Below are positions 6,177 to 13,194 of a stretch of DNA of 64,000 nucleotides, in pieces (position 1 is the stretch's first letter; every line of letters starts with the position of its first letter). The position numbers and the translations under genes are program-made. The notes under the pieces are model-generated. The model saw only the letters and a list, made by a program, of their open reading frames with translations, did no database searches and was not told the origin of the DNA. The stretch lies in the IMG/VR virus record IMGVR_UViG_3300044631_000780, positions 1 through 64,000 of that record; one strand, given 5' to 3'. Source of the stretch: a virus.

Positions 6177-6355
6177 TCTTCGTATCGTGTATTAATTCTA
6201 CCATTATTGAGAAAGATGTTTAGATGACCAGTTCTGTTGTCTGGGAAGTAGAATGCCATCCATACATGTTCACCTTCATCCATCACTTCATAATGGTATG
6301 ATTTGATGTTATCAAGGAGGAATTCGTCTGGATTAAAGAGTGTTTTATCGTCCAT
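6164..6355 (-). CDS. Hypothetical protein, 63 aa
   Basis: Starts MDDKTLFNPDEFLLDNIKSY; the second half alternates hydrophobic residues like a small beta-sheet (VWMAFYFPDNRTGHLNIFL). It overlaps both neighbours by a few bases. Function unknown. Confidence 0.6.
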   Translation of the reverse strand: MDDKTLFNPDEFLLDNIKSYHYEVMDEGEHVWMAFYFPDNRTGHLNIFLNNGRINTRYEEWDI

Positions 6356-6654
6356 TATGAGTAATTAACGTGTAAGTGTGCTTGCCAGGTGAAGAATGGT
6401 TGATCTCTACGATTGATTTGAACCTTTACATGTGGTGGAATAAGTTCTGAATACTTCTCCAGAAACTCTCCCTCTGTAAGTTCATCAAATCCATGTAGAT
6501 AATGATCATCAGGAACAAACTTTGCAAATCTTTCATATTCACGATCTCGGTCAATCAATGGATAATTACGACAGATTTGTAGCCAATACGATCGTCCTTC
6601 ACCAGTGGCAAAATAATCAATCGCAAAGAAACGATAGAATGGTTCGTCAGTCAT
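6355..6654 (-). CDS. Hypothetical protein, 99 aa
   Basis: Starts MTDEPFYRFFAIDYFATGEG; rich in aromatics and charged residues, ending HLHVNYS. It begins at the ATGA overlap with the 22-aa microgene upstream (6651-6719). No family recognised. Confidence 0.6.
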   Translation of the reverse strand: MTDEPFYRFFAIDYFATGEGRSYWLQICRNYPLIDRDREYERFAKFVPDDHYLHGFDELTEGEFLEKYSELIPPHVKVQINRRDQPFFTWQAHLHVNYS

Positions 6655-6719
6655 TGTCCTACACTAGAAATAAAGATAATAAAAGCAATTCCCACCACAG
6701 CAGCAAATAGAATATTCAT
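6651..6719 (-). CDS. Single-pass transmembrane microprotein, 22 aa
   Basis: ATG at 6719, TGA at 6651-6653. The peptide starts MNILFAAVVGIAFIIFISS and is essentially one hydrophobic helix. Both ends overlap neighbours by ATGA (stop of 6716-7147 with its ATG; its TGA with the ATG of 6355-6654). Such coupling is unlikely by chance. It probably sits in the host cytoplasmic membrane; role unknown. Confidence 0.55.
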   Translation of the reverse strand: MNILFAAVVGIAFIIFISSVGQ

Positions 6720-7147
6720 TCTTTTGGTCCCCAGGTTTGTTTTACTCTATTCAGAAATGAAATGGATTGTTGATACAGTGCTTCAATCAGATCTTCGATA
6801 TCTGTAATGGCAATTTGATTGTATTCTTGATTGAGATATTCACACCGTAGGGCATCAATCATAGATTGTAGAGTAATCATCTGTTGTTGTTCTGGTGTGA
6901 CGGGTGTGCCATGTGGCAAACTGGCACATTCCATGTTGTAATAATCGTTGTATCGTTGTAGAACACGGTTGCTCTTTTCCCTACGCTCAGCTTCTTCAAA
7001 CATGGCATCGGGGTATGGTTCTTGATTGTTCATCAGTTGTTTCAGTCGTTGTTTACCGTATTCCGTGAGTTCATGTTTCTTTGCGCGGAGTTCATCTACT
7101 TCTTCTTGTGTGAGATTCACCCACGGCATATCTTCGTTTAATCCCAT
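6716..7147 (-). CDS. Hypothetical helical protein, 143 aa
   Basis: Long charged helices throughout (NLTQEEVDELRAKKHELTEY near the N-terminus, TPVTPEQQQMITLQSMIDAL later), ending with TWGPKE. It may form a helical bundle or coiled coil. An internal sequence at 6907-6926 resembles the palindrome of the promoter modules but lacks a convincing -10. Function unknown. Confidence 0.65.
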   Translation of the reverse strand: MGLNEDMPWVNLTQEEVDELRAKKHELTEYGKQRLKQLMNNQEPYPDAMFEEAERREKSNRVLQRYNDYYNMECASLPHGTPVTPEQQQMITLQSMIDALRCEYLNQEYNQIAITDIEDLIEALYQQSISFLNRVKQTWGPKE

Positions 7148-7287
7148 GGTGCTTTGCGGTTCATAATTTTCCTGATGCTCTCGATTTGTTCTGGTGTTGG
7201 TGGTCGGTTAATCATCTCTACCAGTCTATCATAAGCTTCCTTGGAAACATAGATCTTTTCAGGGTTTTCAAACATCTTCTTCCACAT
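7138..7287 (-). CDS. Antitoxin-like C-terminal motif protein, 49 aa
   Basis: The region from ATG 7287 reads MWKKMFENPEKIYVSKEAYD, then RPPTPEQ and an end RKAPWD. A C-terminal Pro-x-Pro helix followed by (R/K)KAPW is typical of DUF1778/TacA-type antitoxins, whose tail binds the toxin. No toxin gene is adjacent. I prefer ATG 7287 to the farther start at 7386 because GAGGAGG precedes it and the farther start would overlap 7268-7441 by 119 bp. Confidence 0.5.
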   Translation of the reverse strand: MWKKMFENPEKIYVSKEAYDRLVEMINRPPTPEQIESIRKIMNRKAPWD

Positions 7288-7441
7288 TTCCTCCTCTGAA
7301 AGTTCGTTTGAATGTTTCCCAGGCTTGATCATTTGCTTTATCCTGTTCAAAAGCAAACCGATAGTCATTTTCATTCTGAATAGCATATTTAATCTCCGCT
7401 TGTATCAGAGTGCGTAAAAGATCAATTTGTTGGTCAGTCAT
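7268..7441 (-). CDS. Hypothetical protein, 57 aa
   Basis: ATG at 7441, TGA at 7268-7270. Starts MTDQQIDLLRTLIQAEIKYA and is helical and Gln/Glu-rich. It overlaps the endonuclease VII gene by 8 bp and the following gene by 20 bp. Function unknown. Confidence 0.6.
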   Translation of the reverse strand: MTDQQIDLLRTLIQAEIKYAIQNENDYRFAFEQDKANDQAWETFKRTFRGGNVEEDV

Positions 7442-7775
7442 GATTGGTCCTCATCAAATAATTTTCTGCCATCTTGATACCATCTAGGTTGTCACCCAAC
7501 ATACCAATGCCAGTGTTACATTTTCTACAAATCCAACCTCTGTATTGTCCTGTCTCATGACAATGATCAATCAACAATCCATCAGTTATTTTACCACAAC
7601 AATCACATTTGTTTGGTTTGGGATGTACTTTTTTGAGTGCTTTGACTTCTTGTTGATGTCTCTTGGTACAACTCTTACAGTATGGGCTGAGATTATCACC
7701 CTTACAACGGTTCACACCAAAATGTGACAATGGAAGATCTTGTTTACAACCAGAACAGTATTTTTGATTAGTCAT
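7434..7775 (-). CDS. Recombination endonuclease VII family protein, 113 aa
   Basis: A His-Me finger nuclease. Two zinc half-sites (C57xxC60 and C83xxC86) bracket the catalytic DHCH (70-73), followed by TGQYRGWICRKCNTGIGML, which matches the core of T4 gp49/endonuclease VII. T4 gp49 resolves Holliday junctions and branched DNA during packaging. An extra N-terminal CxxC...CxxC pair (C7, C10, C33, C36) is present. At 113 aa it lacks the C-terminal dimerisation part of T4 gp49 (157 aa), so it may instead be a free-standing HNH-type nuclease of the same family. ATGA-type overlaps with its neighbours make it part of the unit starting at promoter L. Confidence 0.8.
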   Translation of the reverse strand: MTNQKYCSGCKQDLPLSHFGVNRCKGDNLSPYCKSCTKRHQQEVKALKKVHPKPNKCDCCGKITDGLLIDHCHETGQYRGWICRKCNTGIGMLGDNLDGIKMAENYLMRTNHD

Positions 7776-8043
7776 ACGGTTGCTGTGGATCTTTTTTCCA
7801 AACTTCTTTGTAGATAATCCAAGGCTCTACATTTGTTTCCATTTGTGCTGACCAGTGCATTCCATTCTCATCAACAGCATCAAGATAATGAATGCGTGTC
7901 TTAGGATCAATTGTGCGTGTGACAGAAATAAACTTTACTTTGTTCATAGTAAATACACCATCTTTCTTTGCTTGTTTCATAGCATTACGGAGACCTTCAT
8001 TCACCTGCTCTGGTGTTTGTGGTGTTGGTTGATATTCAGTCAT
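7768..8043 (-). CDS. Hypothetical protein, 91 aa
   Basis: Starts MTEYQPTPQTPEQVNEGLRN; the N-terminal part is helical, and the C-terminal part predicts strands with an aromatic end. No family recognised. It overlaps its neighbours by 4-8 bp. Confidence 0.6.
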   Translation of the reverse strand: MTEYQPTPQTPEQVNEGLRNAMKQAKKDGVFTMNKVKFISVTRTIDPKTRIHYLDAVDENGMHWSAQMETNVEPWIIYKEVWKKDPQQPYD

Positions 8044-8267
8044 TTCCTATCACCCCATAGCTGCTCAAAATGCTTACCATCTCTACCACAATACATCTCA
8101 AAATCTCTGGCATTTTCACAACTTTGACTTTTTTTGTCTCCAGTTATAAAATCACCAGTTACGATGGGATTATAGCACCGATCAAGTGAGTTGTTCCCAA
8201 AAAGATGACCCAACCAGCTTTTCCTATAATAGAGACAATCTTTACATAGTTTACGTTGTTCAGTCAT
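8040..8267 (-). CDS. Cys-rich, probably zinc-binding protein, 75 aa
   Basis: Starts MTEQRKLCKDCLYYRKSWLG. The CxxC near the N-terminus and later single Cys residues (DRCYNP, QSCENA, MYCGRDG) look like a small zinc ribbon of the CxxCxYY type found in phage and bacterial hypothetical proteins. The partner and role are unknown. Confidence 0.6.
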   Translation of the reverse strand: MTEQRKLCKDCLYYRKSWLGHLFGNNSLDRCYNPIVTGDFITGDKKSQSCENARDFEMYCGRDGKHFEQLWGDRK

Positions 8268-8268
8268 T

Positions 8269-8472
8269 TCAGTTCTTAAAGAGTTTGTAAATTGCGTCTG
8301 CTACTGCGAGTGCCTCTTCTTTTTCCATAGTAATGTGAGTATGTCGTTTTCCATCTTGCCAATAGGAAATAGTACAACCATCCATACTGGTGACAATATT
8401 TGAGTCTTCAACTGTGTAATACCATTCCTCATCAGGAAGGATGTTGATACAGGTGCTGGTGTCAATTGCCAT
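8269..8472 (-). CDS. Hypothetical protein, 67 aa; first gene of unit L
   Basis: I chose ATG 8472 (MAIDTSTCINILPDEEWYYT) because AAGGAACTCC lies just upstream and the farther start would lie upstream of the -10. The middle (SNIVTSMDGCTISYWQDGK) predicts a small beta-sheet, then a C-terminal helix. It leads a unit of about 15 overlapping genes running down to 4842. Confidence 0.6.
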   Translation of the reverse strand: MAIDTSTCINILPDEEWYYTVEDSNIVTSMDGCTISYWQDGKRHTHITMEKEEALAVADAIYKLFKN

Positions 8473-8497
8473 TTGGAGTTCCTTTGTGTATGAGAGT

Positions 8498-8554
8498 ATT
8501 ATAGACCAAAAGACCACCAACCTCAAGGGTCAGTGGTCAGTTCGTCAAGTGTCC
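8498..8554 (-). promoter_or_regulatory. Palindrome/-10 promoter module L
   Basis: Perfect -10 TATAAT at 8498-8503; 20-mer GGACACTTGACGAACTGACC at 8535-8554; 31-bp gap. TTGAGG sits 17 bp before the -10. It starts the largest unit of the left region. Confidence 0.7.
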
Positions 8555-8555
8555 A

Positions 8556-8759
8556 TCAACCTCCAACATCAGCAGAAACAACAATAGGTTCTACATCACT
8601 ACAAACAACTTCTACATTCATAGTTGCCATAATCTCAATAATATCATTCATAGTTCGTTCTCTGGTTTCTGGGGTAAATCCACCACTAAAATTTTGAATT
8701 CGCAAACTATGATTGAGAGTATCTACAATCACCATCAAATCAGCAGCACGTAGTTTCAT
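8556..8759 (-). CDS. Hypothetical protein, 67 aa
   Basis: Starts MKLRAADLMVIVDTLNHSLR, a helix-rich protein of a type common in T4-like cyanophages, with the conserved-looking TPETRERTMNDIIEIM segment. No function known. It ends immediately before palindrome L and is the last gene of unit M. Confidence 0.65.
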   Translation of the reverse strand: MKLRAADLMVIVDTLNHSLRIQNFSGGFTPETRERTMNDIIEIMATMNVEVVCSDVEPIVVSADVGG

Positions 8760-9331
8760 TTCTCATCCCTCCATTCAAATCCCATAAGTCGTTTCACAAA
8801 CCAACGAAAAACTACATTTGGCTTCTTGTCCATATAAAACCTATAATTTCCACCATCAAGACCATAATATCCCACACCAGTATTTCCTCTGACCACAAAG
8901 GATGCGTTAGTGCTAATGGTACTACTCACACCAAGAGTAGAGTAATCTAATTTACCTACTGTAAGTTTGAGTGGGAAACTACCATATTTTTTTGCGTATT
9001 CAATATCCTCAATAATCTTGGTAATCTTTTTACTAAACTGATACTCTTGATAGTATTTAAGTTGTGCGAACTTATACTCTACATCTTCAATCTGTTTATC
9101 AATCTTCTTATCAAACTCTTGTTGAATTTCTTCTAATGATTTGCGTGGATACTCAAACTTGAATTCTTGCGGAGGATTTGGGATAGTGAAGTATTCTTTG
9201 AGGAGTTCATACTGTTCGTTGCCTTCTTCAGCAGAAGCATACAAGTTCATACACTGAAAGACATTTCGCACATCTTTGAGTGTTTTGATTTTACTTGTGT
9301 CTAATTTATGGTTTAGTCGGTTTTCAGTCAT
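8756..9331 (-). CDS. Hypothetical coiled-coil protein, 191 aa
   Basis: Starts MTENRLNHKLDTSKIKTLKD. A long charged helix in the middle (SLEEIQQEFDKKIDKQIEDV onward) likely forms a coiled coil; the C-terminal third is beta-rich with Gly/Tyr (GNTGVGYYGLDGGNYRFYMD). Overlaps with both neighbours by ATGA. Function unknown. Confidence 0.65.
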   Translation of the reverse strand: MTENRLNHKLDTSKIKTLKDVRNVFQCMNLYASAEEGNEQYELLKEYFTIPNPPQEFKFEYPRKSLEEIQQEFDKKIDKQIEDVEYKFAQLKYYQEYQFSKKITKIIEDIEYAKKYGSFPLKLTVGKLDYSTLGVSSTISTNASFVVRGNTGVGYYGLDGGNYRFYMDKKPNVVFRWFVKRLMGFEWRDEK

Positions 9332-9534
9332 TTCTCAAAAAGTTTTTCAAGTTGTCGTCTTTGTTTATTCAGTTCCTTAGAGTTCTTTCTTTCAAAAGCA
9401 AATCTGTCTATATGTCCGCAGATTTCTTTTTCTTCTGCGGTCATATCCATATTATGTTTTTCTTTCAGGATAATAATAACTTTCAAATCTTTGAGAACAC
9501 TATCTGGAATATCTAAAAACTCTTCGTAAGTCAT
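9328..9534 (-). CDS. Hypothetical helical protein, 68 aa
   Basis: Starts MTYEEFLDIPDSVLKDLKVI; highly charged helices end in KQRRQLEKLFEK. Coupled to both neighbours by 4-bp overlaps. Function unknown. Confidence 0.6.
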   Translation of the reverse strand: MTYEEFLDIPDSVLKDLKVIIILKEKHNMDMTAEEKEICGHIDRFAFERKNSKELNKQRRQLEKLFEK

Positions 9535-9698
9535 CGTTCAGCAACCACGATAAAGTCATTCATAGAAATACTCCTCTTACTTTTAGCAAGAATACCTTGA
9601 TTTGGGAAATAAGGAACTGCTACAAGATTATAGAATGGTCTCAACTGCTCATAGAGAGTATAAAGGTGTCCGTCTTTCTTGTATCGGTAGAGTTTCAT
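9531..9698 (-). CDS. Hypothetical basic protein, 55 aa
   Basis: ATG at 9698, TGA at 9531-9533 (ATGA with the next gene). Starts MKLYRYKKDGHLYTLYEQLR, Tyr-rich and basic, ending DFIVVAER. It looks like a small beta-hairpin protein. No family recognised. Confidence 0.6.
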   Translation of the reverse strand: MKLYRYKKDGHLYTLYEQLRPFYNLVAVPYFPNQGILAKSKRSISMNDFIVVAER

Positions 9699-9877
9699 AG
9701 TGCCTCCAGTTCCTCACACAATTCTAACACATCAGCACACATAATCACACCAGGGCTTTGCTGGAGTTGGTTGATAGTTTCACGGAGAGCAAGAATGAGA
9801 GCATACTTCTCAGTCCTTTCTGAATACTTTGGTTTCCACAGGAATGCTTCCCAGATTTTTTGTGCTCTTTCAGTCAT
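9695..9877 (-). CDS. Hypothetical helical protein, 60 aa
   Basis: Starts MTERAQKIWEAFLWKPKYSE and ends LELCEELEAL. Predicted all-helical. ATGA overlaps on both sides. Function unknown. Confidence 0.6.
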   Translation of the reverse strand: MTERAQKIWEAFLWKPKYSERTEKYALILALRETINQLQQSPGVIMCADVLELCEELEAL

Positions 9878-10029
9878 TTTTCTTCCCGATTGCTAATAAA
9901 AACTTTGAGAGTTCTTCCATCATCCTGAAAAGACAACTCTACCTTATTATTGTCGTCCCAATTCACATAAGACCTTCCATCTTGGTCAATCACTTCTACA
10001 CGGGTTACTTTATCAGTTGAGTAAGTCAT
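9874..10029 (-). CDS. Hypothetical protein, 51 aa
   Basis: ATG at 10029, TGA at 9874-9876. MTYSTDKVTRVEVIDQDGRS then WDDNNKVELSFQDDGRTLKV: a repeated strand-turn pattern suggesting a compact beta-sheet. The phrase ...DGRSYVNWDD... is common in small cyanophage proteins. Function unknown. Confidence 0.6.
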   Translation of the reverse strand: MTYSTDKVTRVEVIDQDGRSYVNWDDNNKVELSFQDDGRTLKVFISNREEK

Positions 10030-10265
10030 ACTACCTCACACATAGGAAAGATTTTGGTTCTTGTTATAAATCCTGGTTTTGTGTATTTTTCTCTATAATC
10101 TGCTGCGAATACCTTTGCTTCTTCTCTTGTATCAAATGTTCCAAAGTATCTGTGAAGTGCCTCTACACCCTCATATTTGTTATAAAGTCCCACTATCCAC
10201 TTATGAGAATGTTCTGGATAAGTATCATTTTCATCAATCCAATCGTAGTATGCGTCCTTATTCAT
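10026..10265 (-). CDS. Hypothetical protein, 79 aa
   Basis: I chose ATG 10265 (MNKDAYYDWIDENDTYPEHS), which overlaps the upstream gene by 8 bp; the longer form adds only MRGG. The later part, YFGTFDTREEAKVFAADYR, is a strand-turn-helix like that in several neighbours (10515-10745, 10742-10918), so these may be divergent copies of one small fold. Confidence 0.6.
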   Translation of the reverse strand: MNKDAYYDWIDENDTYPEHSHKWIVGLYNKYEGVEALHRYFGTFDTREEAKVFAADYREKYTKPGFITRTKIFPMCEVV

Positions 10266-10518
10266 TCCACCCCTCAAAGTATTCTGTGAAAAAGTTGAAA
10301 CTCAATCCAACATCACCAAACTGAAAATCTGCTCCAAAAAGAGAAGAAGAAGTAAAAAATGAGAGCATGATGTGTAATCCACCATTACTATGGACTAAAC
10401 TACTGGGGTTCTCATAATTCACCCACAGTAATGAACGATTGTTGAGAATACCAAACTGCCAAGTGCGGTCAGTTTCACCATTATCCCAAACTTTTTTGTC
10501 GTGTTGAAAGAGTTTCAC
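10258..10518 (-). CDS. Hypothetical beta-rich protein, 86 aa
   Basis: Starts MKLFQHDKKVWDNGETDRTW; aromatic, with hydrophobic alternation in the C-terminal half (MLSFFTSSSLFGADFQFG). It resembles the 14466-14765 protein in general composition. Function unknown. Confidence 0.6.
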   Translation of the reverse strand: MKLFQHDKKVWDNGETDRTWQFGILNNRSLLWVNYENPSSLVHSNGGLHIMLSFFTSSSLFGADFQFGDVGLSFNFFTEYFEGWNE

Positions 10519-10745
10519 TGTGGGTCTCCAATAAGTCCAGTAGGTCCAAAAGTATCAAATGTAGTATCTTCCATCCATTCCCTCAAATCAACGATTTCAT
10601 ACCAATCATTACTATACTTATCTTTAGATAGTTCTTCCCATTTTTCTTTTGCTTCTTCTTCGGTAGAATAACAAGCAACCCAATCACCAGTATAAGCAGA
10701 AGGGTAATAGTTGTCCCCAACAATCAAAAGATAAGGTTTAGTCAT
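10515..10745 (-). CDS. Hypothetical protein, 76 aa
   Basis: Starts MTKPYLLIVGDNYYPSAYTG, with YSTEEEAKEKWEEL in the middle: an initial strand, then an EEA-type helix, as in 10026-10265 and 10742-10918. Acidic. ATGA overlaps on both sides. Function unknown. Confidence 0.6.
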   Translation of the reverse strand: MTKPYLLIVGDNYYPSAYTGDWVACYSTEEEAKEKWEELSKDKYSNDWYEIVDLREWMEDTTFDTFGPTGLIGDPQ

Positions 10746-10918
10746 CGGTCAAAGTATCCAGAAGGTTTGTAATCACTAATGTATTGAGTTTTTAGTTGAA
10801 TATCAAATGGGTCAATATCAGGGTGTTTTTCTTTGATGAAGGTTTTACACTCATCACGGGTAGAAAAGGCACAGAGAATGTTTCCATGATAAAGTGCGAC
10901 TTCAATTGCTTCAATCAT
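10742..10918 (-). CDS. Hypothetical protein, 58 aa
   Basis: ATG at 10918, TGA at 10742-10744. MIEAIEVALYHGNILCAFST then RDECKTFIKEKHPDIDPFDI, another strand-turn-helix protein of the local small-fold group. Function unknown. Confidence 0.6.
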   Translation of the reverse strand: MIEAIEVALYHGNILCAFSTRDECKTFIKEKHPDIDPFDIQLKTQYISDYKPSGYFDR

Positions 10919-11169
10919 TCTTCATCTTCCTCTTCATCACCCTCCCAGTCAATCTCAACAGTTTCAAACTGCTCTACATTAGTGTAAGGCATAGGATTTG
11001 CGGGTCCTCCCATCTCATAATGGATTTTATCAAACAATTGTCCAAGCACTAAACTCTCAAATCCTTCTTGATCTGGATAATCCTCCCAGTCCTCAAACAT
11101 TTCAGTTGTGGGAGAAACTGTGAGAGTTCGGGTGTAAGTTACTGTGACAGCTTTGAGTTGGATTTTCAT
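10915..11169 (-). CDS. Hypothetical acidic protein, 84 aa
   Basis: Starts MKIQLKAVTVTYTRTLTVSP, a beta-rich N-terminus, and ends in a very acidic tail (WEGDEEEDEE). The acidic tail could mimic nucleic acid, but there is no family evidence. ATGA coupling on both sides. Confidence 0.6.
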   Translation of the reverse strand: MKIQLKAVTVTYTRTLTVSPTTEMFEDWEDYPDQEGFESLVLGQLFDKIHYEMGGPANPMPYTNVEQFETVEIDWEGDEEEDEE

Positions 11170-11444
11170 TCGTACTTAGCCTCCACTTCTTTCACACGTT
11201 CCATAAAACTATCCTCACCATGATCACCCGAATACAGATAATCAATATGCCTCATAATCTCTGCCATCTTACGCATCTTGGTAACCTGCTCTAACAGATA
11301 CTCACAAACTTCTGGTGAATATTCGTGAGCAAAACCATACTCATCTTGCTCAAAGTTGTTACATACTTCTGCTTCAAGTTCATCAGCAAACTGTGCTACC
11401 TTGTAGTATTCGTAACCACAATCGTTAAAGTGTCCGCCGCTCAT
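11166..11444 (-). CDS. Hypothetical protein, 92 aa
   Basis: Starts MSGGHFNDCGYEYYKVAQFA. The MSGGHFND-type N-terminus followed by a long helical body (ADELEAEV..., LLEQVTKMRKMAEIMRHIDY) and an SGD segment is seen in small phage and bacterial proteins of unknown function. Coupled to its neighbours. Confidence 0.65.
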   Translation of the reverse strand: MSGGHFNDCGYEYYKVAQFADELEAEVCNNFEQDEYGFAHEYSPEVCEYLLEQVTKMRKMAEIMRHIDYLYSGDHGEDSFMERVKEVEAKYE

Positions 11445-11644
11445 TCTTCTTCCTCCAGTTCATCATCTTCTACAGGAAACATAGCATTATACTCTTCATC
11501 AGTCAAGGAGAGCATCTGAACAAACGCTCCATTCTCTTCTGCCTCAAAGACTTCATCTTCATATACCATCAGGTAATGGGCAAAATCTTCTGGGCTGGTG
11601 CTAGCAAATTCAAGCACACCATCAATAATACAAACGTAGTTCAT
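11441..11644 (-). CDS. Hypothetical acidic protein, 67 aa
   Basis: Starts MNYVCIIDGVLEFASTSPED and is very acidic, ending DDELEEEE. Coupled by ATGA at both ends. Function unknown. Confidence 0.6.
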   Translation of the reverse strand: MNYVCIIDGVLEFASTSPEDFAHYLMVYEDEVFEAEENGAFVQMLSLTDEEYNAMFPVEDDELEEEE

Positions 11645-11991
11645 TTGGTTTCCTTTAGTTCCTCAACAAGATTAGCAAGTTGTCCAACAGTCGCCCAAGT
11701 CCAGATCTTGGGATCTCTCTTTACAGCGATGGTGCGCCCATCTTCAGCATCGTCATACCACAGTTTGTCACACCATTCTTCATGAAGATCATAGCTCAGA
11801 TACTCAAGGTCTTCAAGAAGATCAAAGATGTGATCAGCAATAAACTCATGCTCAATCTTGTTCTTTACTGTTTCATACAGTTCAAACTGTTTCTCAACAC
11901 TCAGATTTTCAATACCATCCAGAGGAGTGTAGTTCTGTACAGCAAAGTACAGATACTCCAGTTCTTCTTTGGTGAATTCAAGACGGATCAT
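11641..11991 (-). CDS. Hypothetical protein, 116 aa
   Basis: Starts MIRLEFTKEELEYLYFAVQN; helical and acidic, with a Trp-rich C-terminal half (LWYDDAEDGRTIAV, KIWTWATVGQLANLV). No family recognised. Confidence 0.6.
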   Translation of the reverse strand: MIRLEFTKEELEYLYFAVQNYTPLDGIENLSVEKQFELYETVKNKIEHEFIADHIFDLLEDLEYLSYDLHEEWCDKLWYDDAEDGRTIAVKRDPKIWTWATVGQLANLVEELKETK

Positions 11992-12188
11992 TTACGCACC
12001 TCGTTGATGATAGCAACCAGAAGGATAATAGCAAGAATAGCAAGAACAATCAAAAGACTGATCCAAATGGGAGACAGAACCCACACCCACGGCCAAGTAA
12101 TCTGACCAGTCAGTTTGAGAGCAATAAACAGAATGGTCAGCCAACCCGTGAAACCCATACCAGAGCGAGTAGAAGTGTTGTTAGACAT
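11988..12188 (-). CDS. Two-helix membrane protein, 66 aa
   Basis: Start chosen at ATG 12188 (MSNNTSTRSGMGFTGWLTIL), just downstream of promoter M. Two hydrophobic segments flank KLTGQITWPWVWVLSPIW, a signature of a widespread family of small phage and bacterial membrane proteins of unknown function. It is the first gene of unit M (down to 8556). Probable location: host cytoplasmic membrane. Confidence 0.75.
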   Translation of the reverse strand: MSNNTSTRSGMGFTGWLTILFIALKLTGQITWPWVWVLSPIWISLLIVLAILAIILLVAIINEVRK

Positions 12189-12209
12189 GGTTGTTTCGTT
12201 GATGTAGTT

Positions 12210-12266
12210 ATTATAGGGCAAAGCACAGAGCCCGTGACGGACCCTGTGCCAGTTGTCAAAGTGTCA
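12210..12266 (-). promoter_or_regulatory. Palindrome/-10 promoter module M
   Basis: Perfect -10 TATAAT at 12210-12215; 20-mer TGACACTTTGACAACTGGCA at 12247-12266; 31-bp gap; leader CAACGAAACAACC. The palindrome overlaps the stop codon of 12264-12680. Confidence 0.75.
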
Positions 12267-12680
12267 CTTGTTCATTTGTAAAGTCGGGACAGGCATACCA
12301 CCCTCGGTAGGAACATAGATCGTAACGTTACCATTCTTACTACCATCTTCCAGACCAGTAATATACAGATACTGGAGATACTCACGGTTATCTTTCAACG
12401 AGTTACCGATGATCTGGTTTGCTTTGGCAACACCTTGAGCACGGATCACTTCAGCATCAGCAAGCTGTTGGGCACTATCTTTCTTTGCTTGTGCCTCAAG
12501 AACTGCCACCTGTCGGGTATATTCTGCCTTCTGAAGTTCTGCTTTACCTTGAAGTGATTGTGCCCACACATTATACAGCGGACCAACCACAGCGTTGATA
12601 ACTAGCAGTGAGAGAAGAAACGAAACACCAATAATGGTGGCATTACGCATCGTGTTGTCGGGTTTAGTTCGGTCGTTCAT
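12264..12680 (-). CDS. SPFH/prohibitin-like membrane protein fragment, 138 aa
   Basis: One N-terminal transmembrane helix (about residues 12-35), then an Ala/Gln/Lys-rich coiled coil and the segment AEVIRAQGVAKANQIIGNSL, which matches the C-terminal end of SPFH (prohibitin/HflC-type) proteins, followed by LQYLYITGLEDG and YVPTEGG. The SPFH core itself is missing, so this is a mini-prohibitin. Similar proteins occur in many T4-like phages; a role in the host membrane is likely but unknown. Last gene of the unit starting at promoter S. Confidence 0.75.
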   Translation of the reverse strand: MNDRTKPDNTMRNATIIGVSFLLSLLVINAVVGPLYNVWAQSLQGKAELQKAEYTRQVAVLEAQAKKDSAQQLADAEVIRAQGVAKANQIIGNSLKDNREYLQYLYITGLEDGSKNGNVTIYVPTEGGMPVPTLQMNK

Positions 12681-12880
12681 TCGTCAATCTCCATAATTTC
12701 AATAATAGATTTGATCTTTTGTAAATTTTCTAAGTGTTCTGCTACTGTATCCCACTCTTCAGATAACCAGTCTAAACTGTTATCTTCAAAGTTAGTTTCT
12801 TCACGTATCTGCCATGATAGATCTTCTAAATCTCCTTCACATTGCTGAATAAACTTATCAATGGTGTCAATGAGATCCAT
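12677..12880 (-). CDS. Hypothetical acidic helical protein, 67 aa
   Basis: Starts MDLIDTIDKFIQQCEGDLED; Trp-containing acidic helices ending MEIDE. ATGA overlap with the SPFH-like gene suggests joint expression. Function unknown. Confidence 0.6.
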   Translation of the reverse strand: MDLIDTIDKFIQQCEGDLEDLSWQIREETNFEDNSLDWLSEEWDTVAEHLENLQKIKSIIEIMEIDE

Positions 12881-13194
12881 TATTCTTGTGGGGTTTGATT
12901 AGGAACTGGGGGAGGTGGTGGCGTCACTGAAGGTAGTATAGCAGGTTTGGGTGCCGTCTGGGGTGCTACAGACACTTGTGGAAGTGGCACAGGAGCAGGG
13001 GGATTAACGTTTGTTGCCTGCTTTTCTAATGTAGAAATCTTTTCTTGTAGCTCAGTGATATGTTGTTCGTATGTTTGATTTACTTCTTCTGCTGGTTTTG
13101 TTTGATTTTCGTTTGCCAGTTTCCATCCAGCAGCACCAGCACCAAAGATACTGGCGAGCGCAGCAACAACAGAAATGGTCTTAGTAAAACTCAT
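12880..13194 (-). CDS. Membrane-anchored coiled-coil/Pro-rich protein, 104 aa
   Basis: N-terminal hydrophobic helix (VVAALASIFGAGAAGW), a coiled coil (EEVNQTYEQHITELQEKIST), then a long proline-rich tail. This layout resembles an inner-membrane spanin or a periplasmic tether; the nearby SPFH-like protein is also membrane-bound. No lysis gene is adjacent, so spanin is only a possibility. Confidence 0.55.
   Translation of the reverse strand: MSFTKTISVVAALASIFGAGAAGWKLANENQTKPAEEVNQTYEQHITELQEKISTLEKQATNVNPPAPVPLPQVSVAPQTAPKPAILPSVTPPPPPVPNQTPQE

Noticed and set aside
6907-6926. Palindrome-like sequence TGCCAGTTTGCCACATGGCA inside 6716-7147
   Set aside because: At 31 bp the hexamer would be TACTCT, a poor -10, and no gene start follows in a fitting place, so I did not count it as a module.
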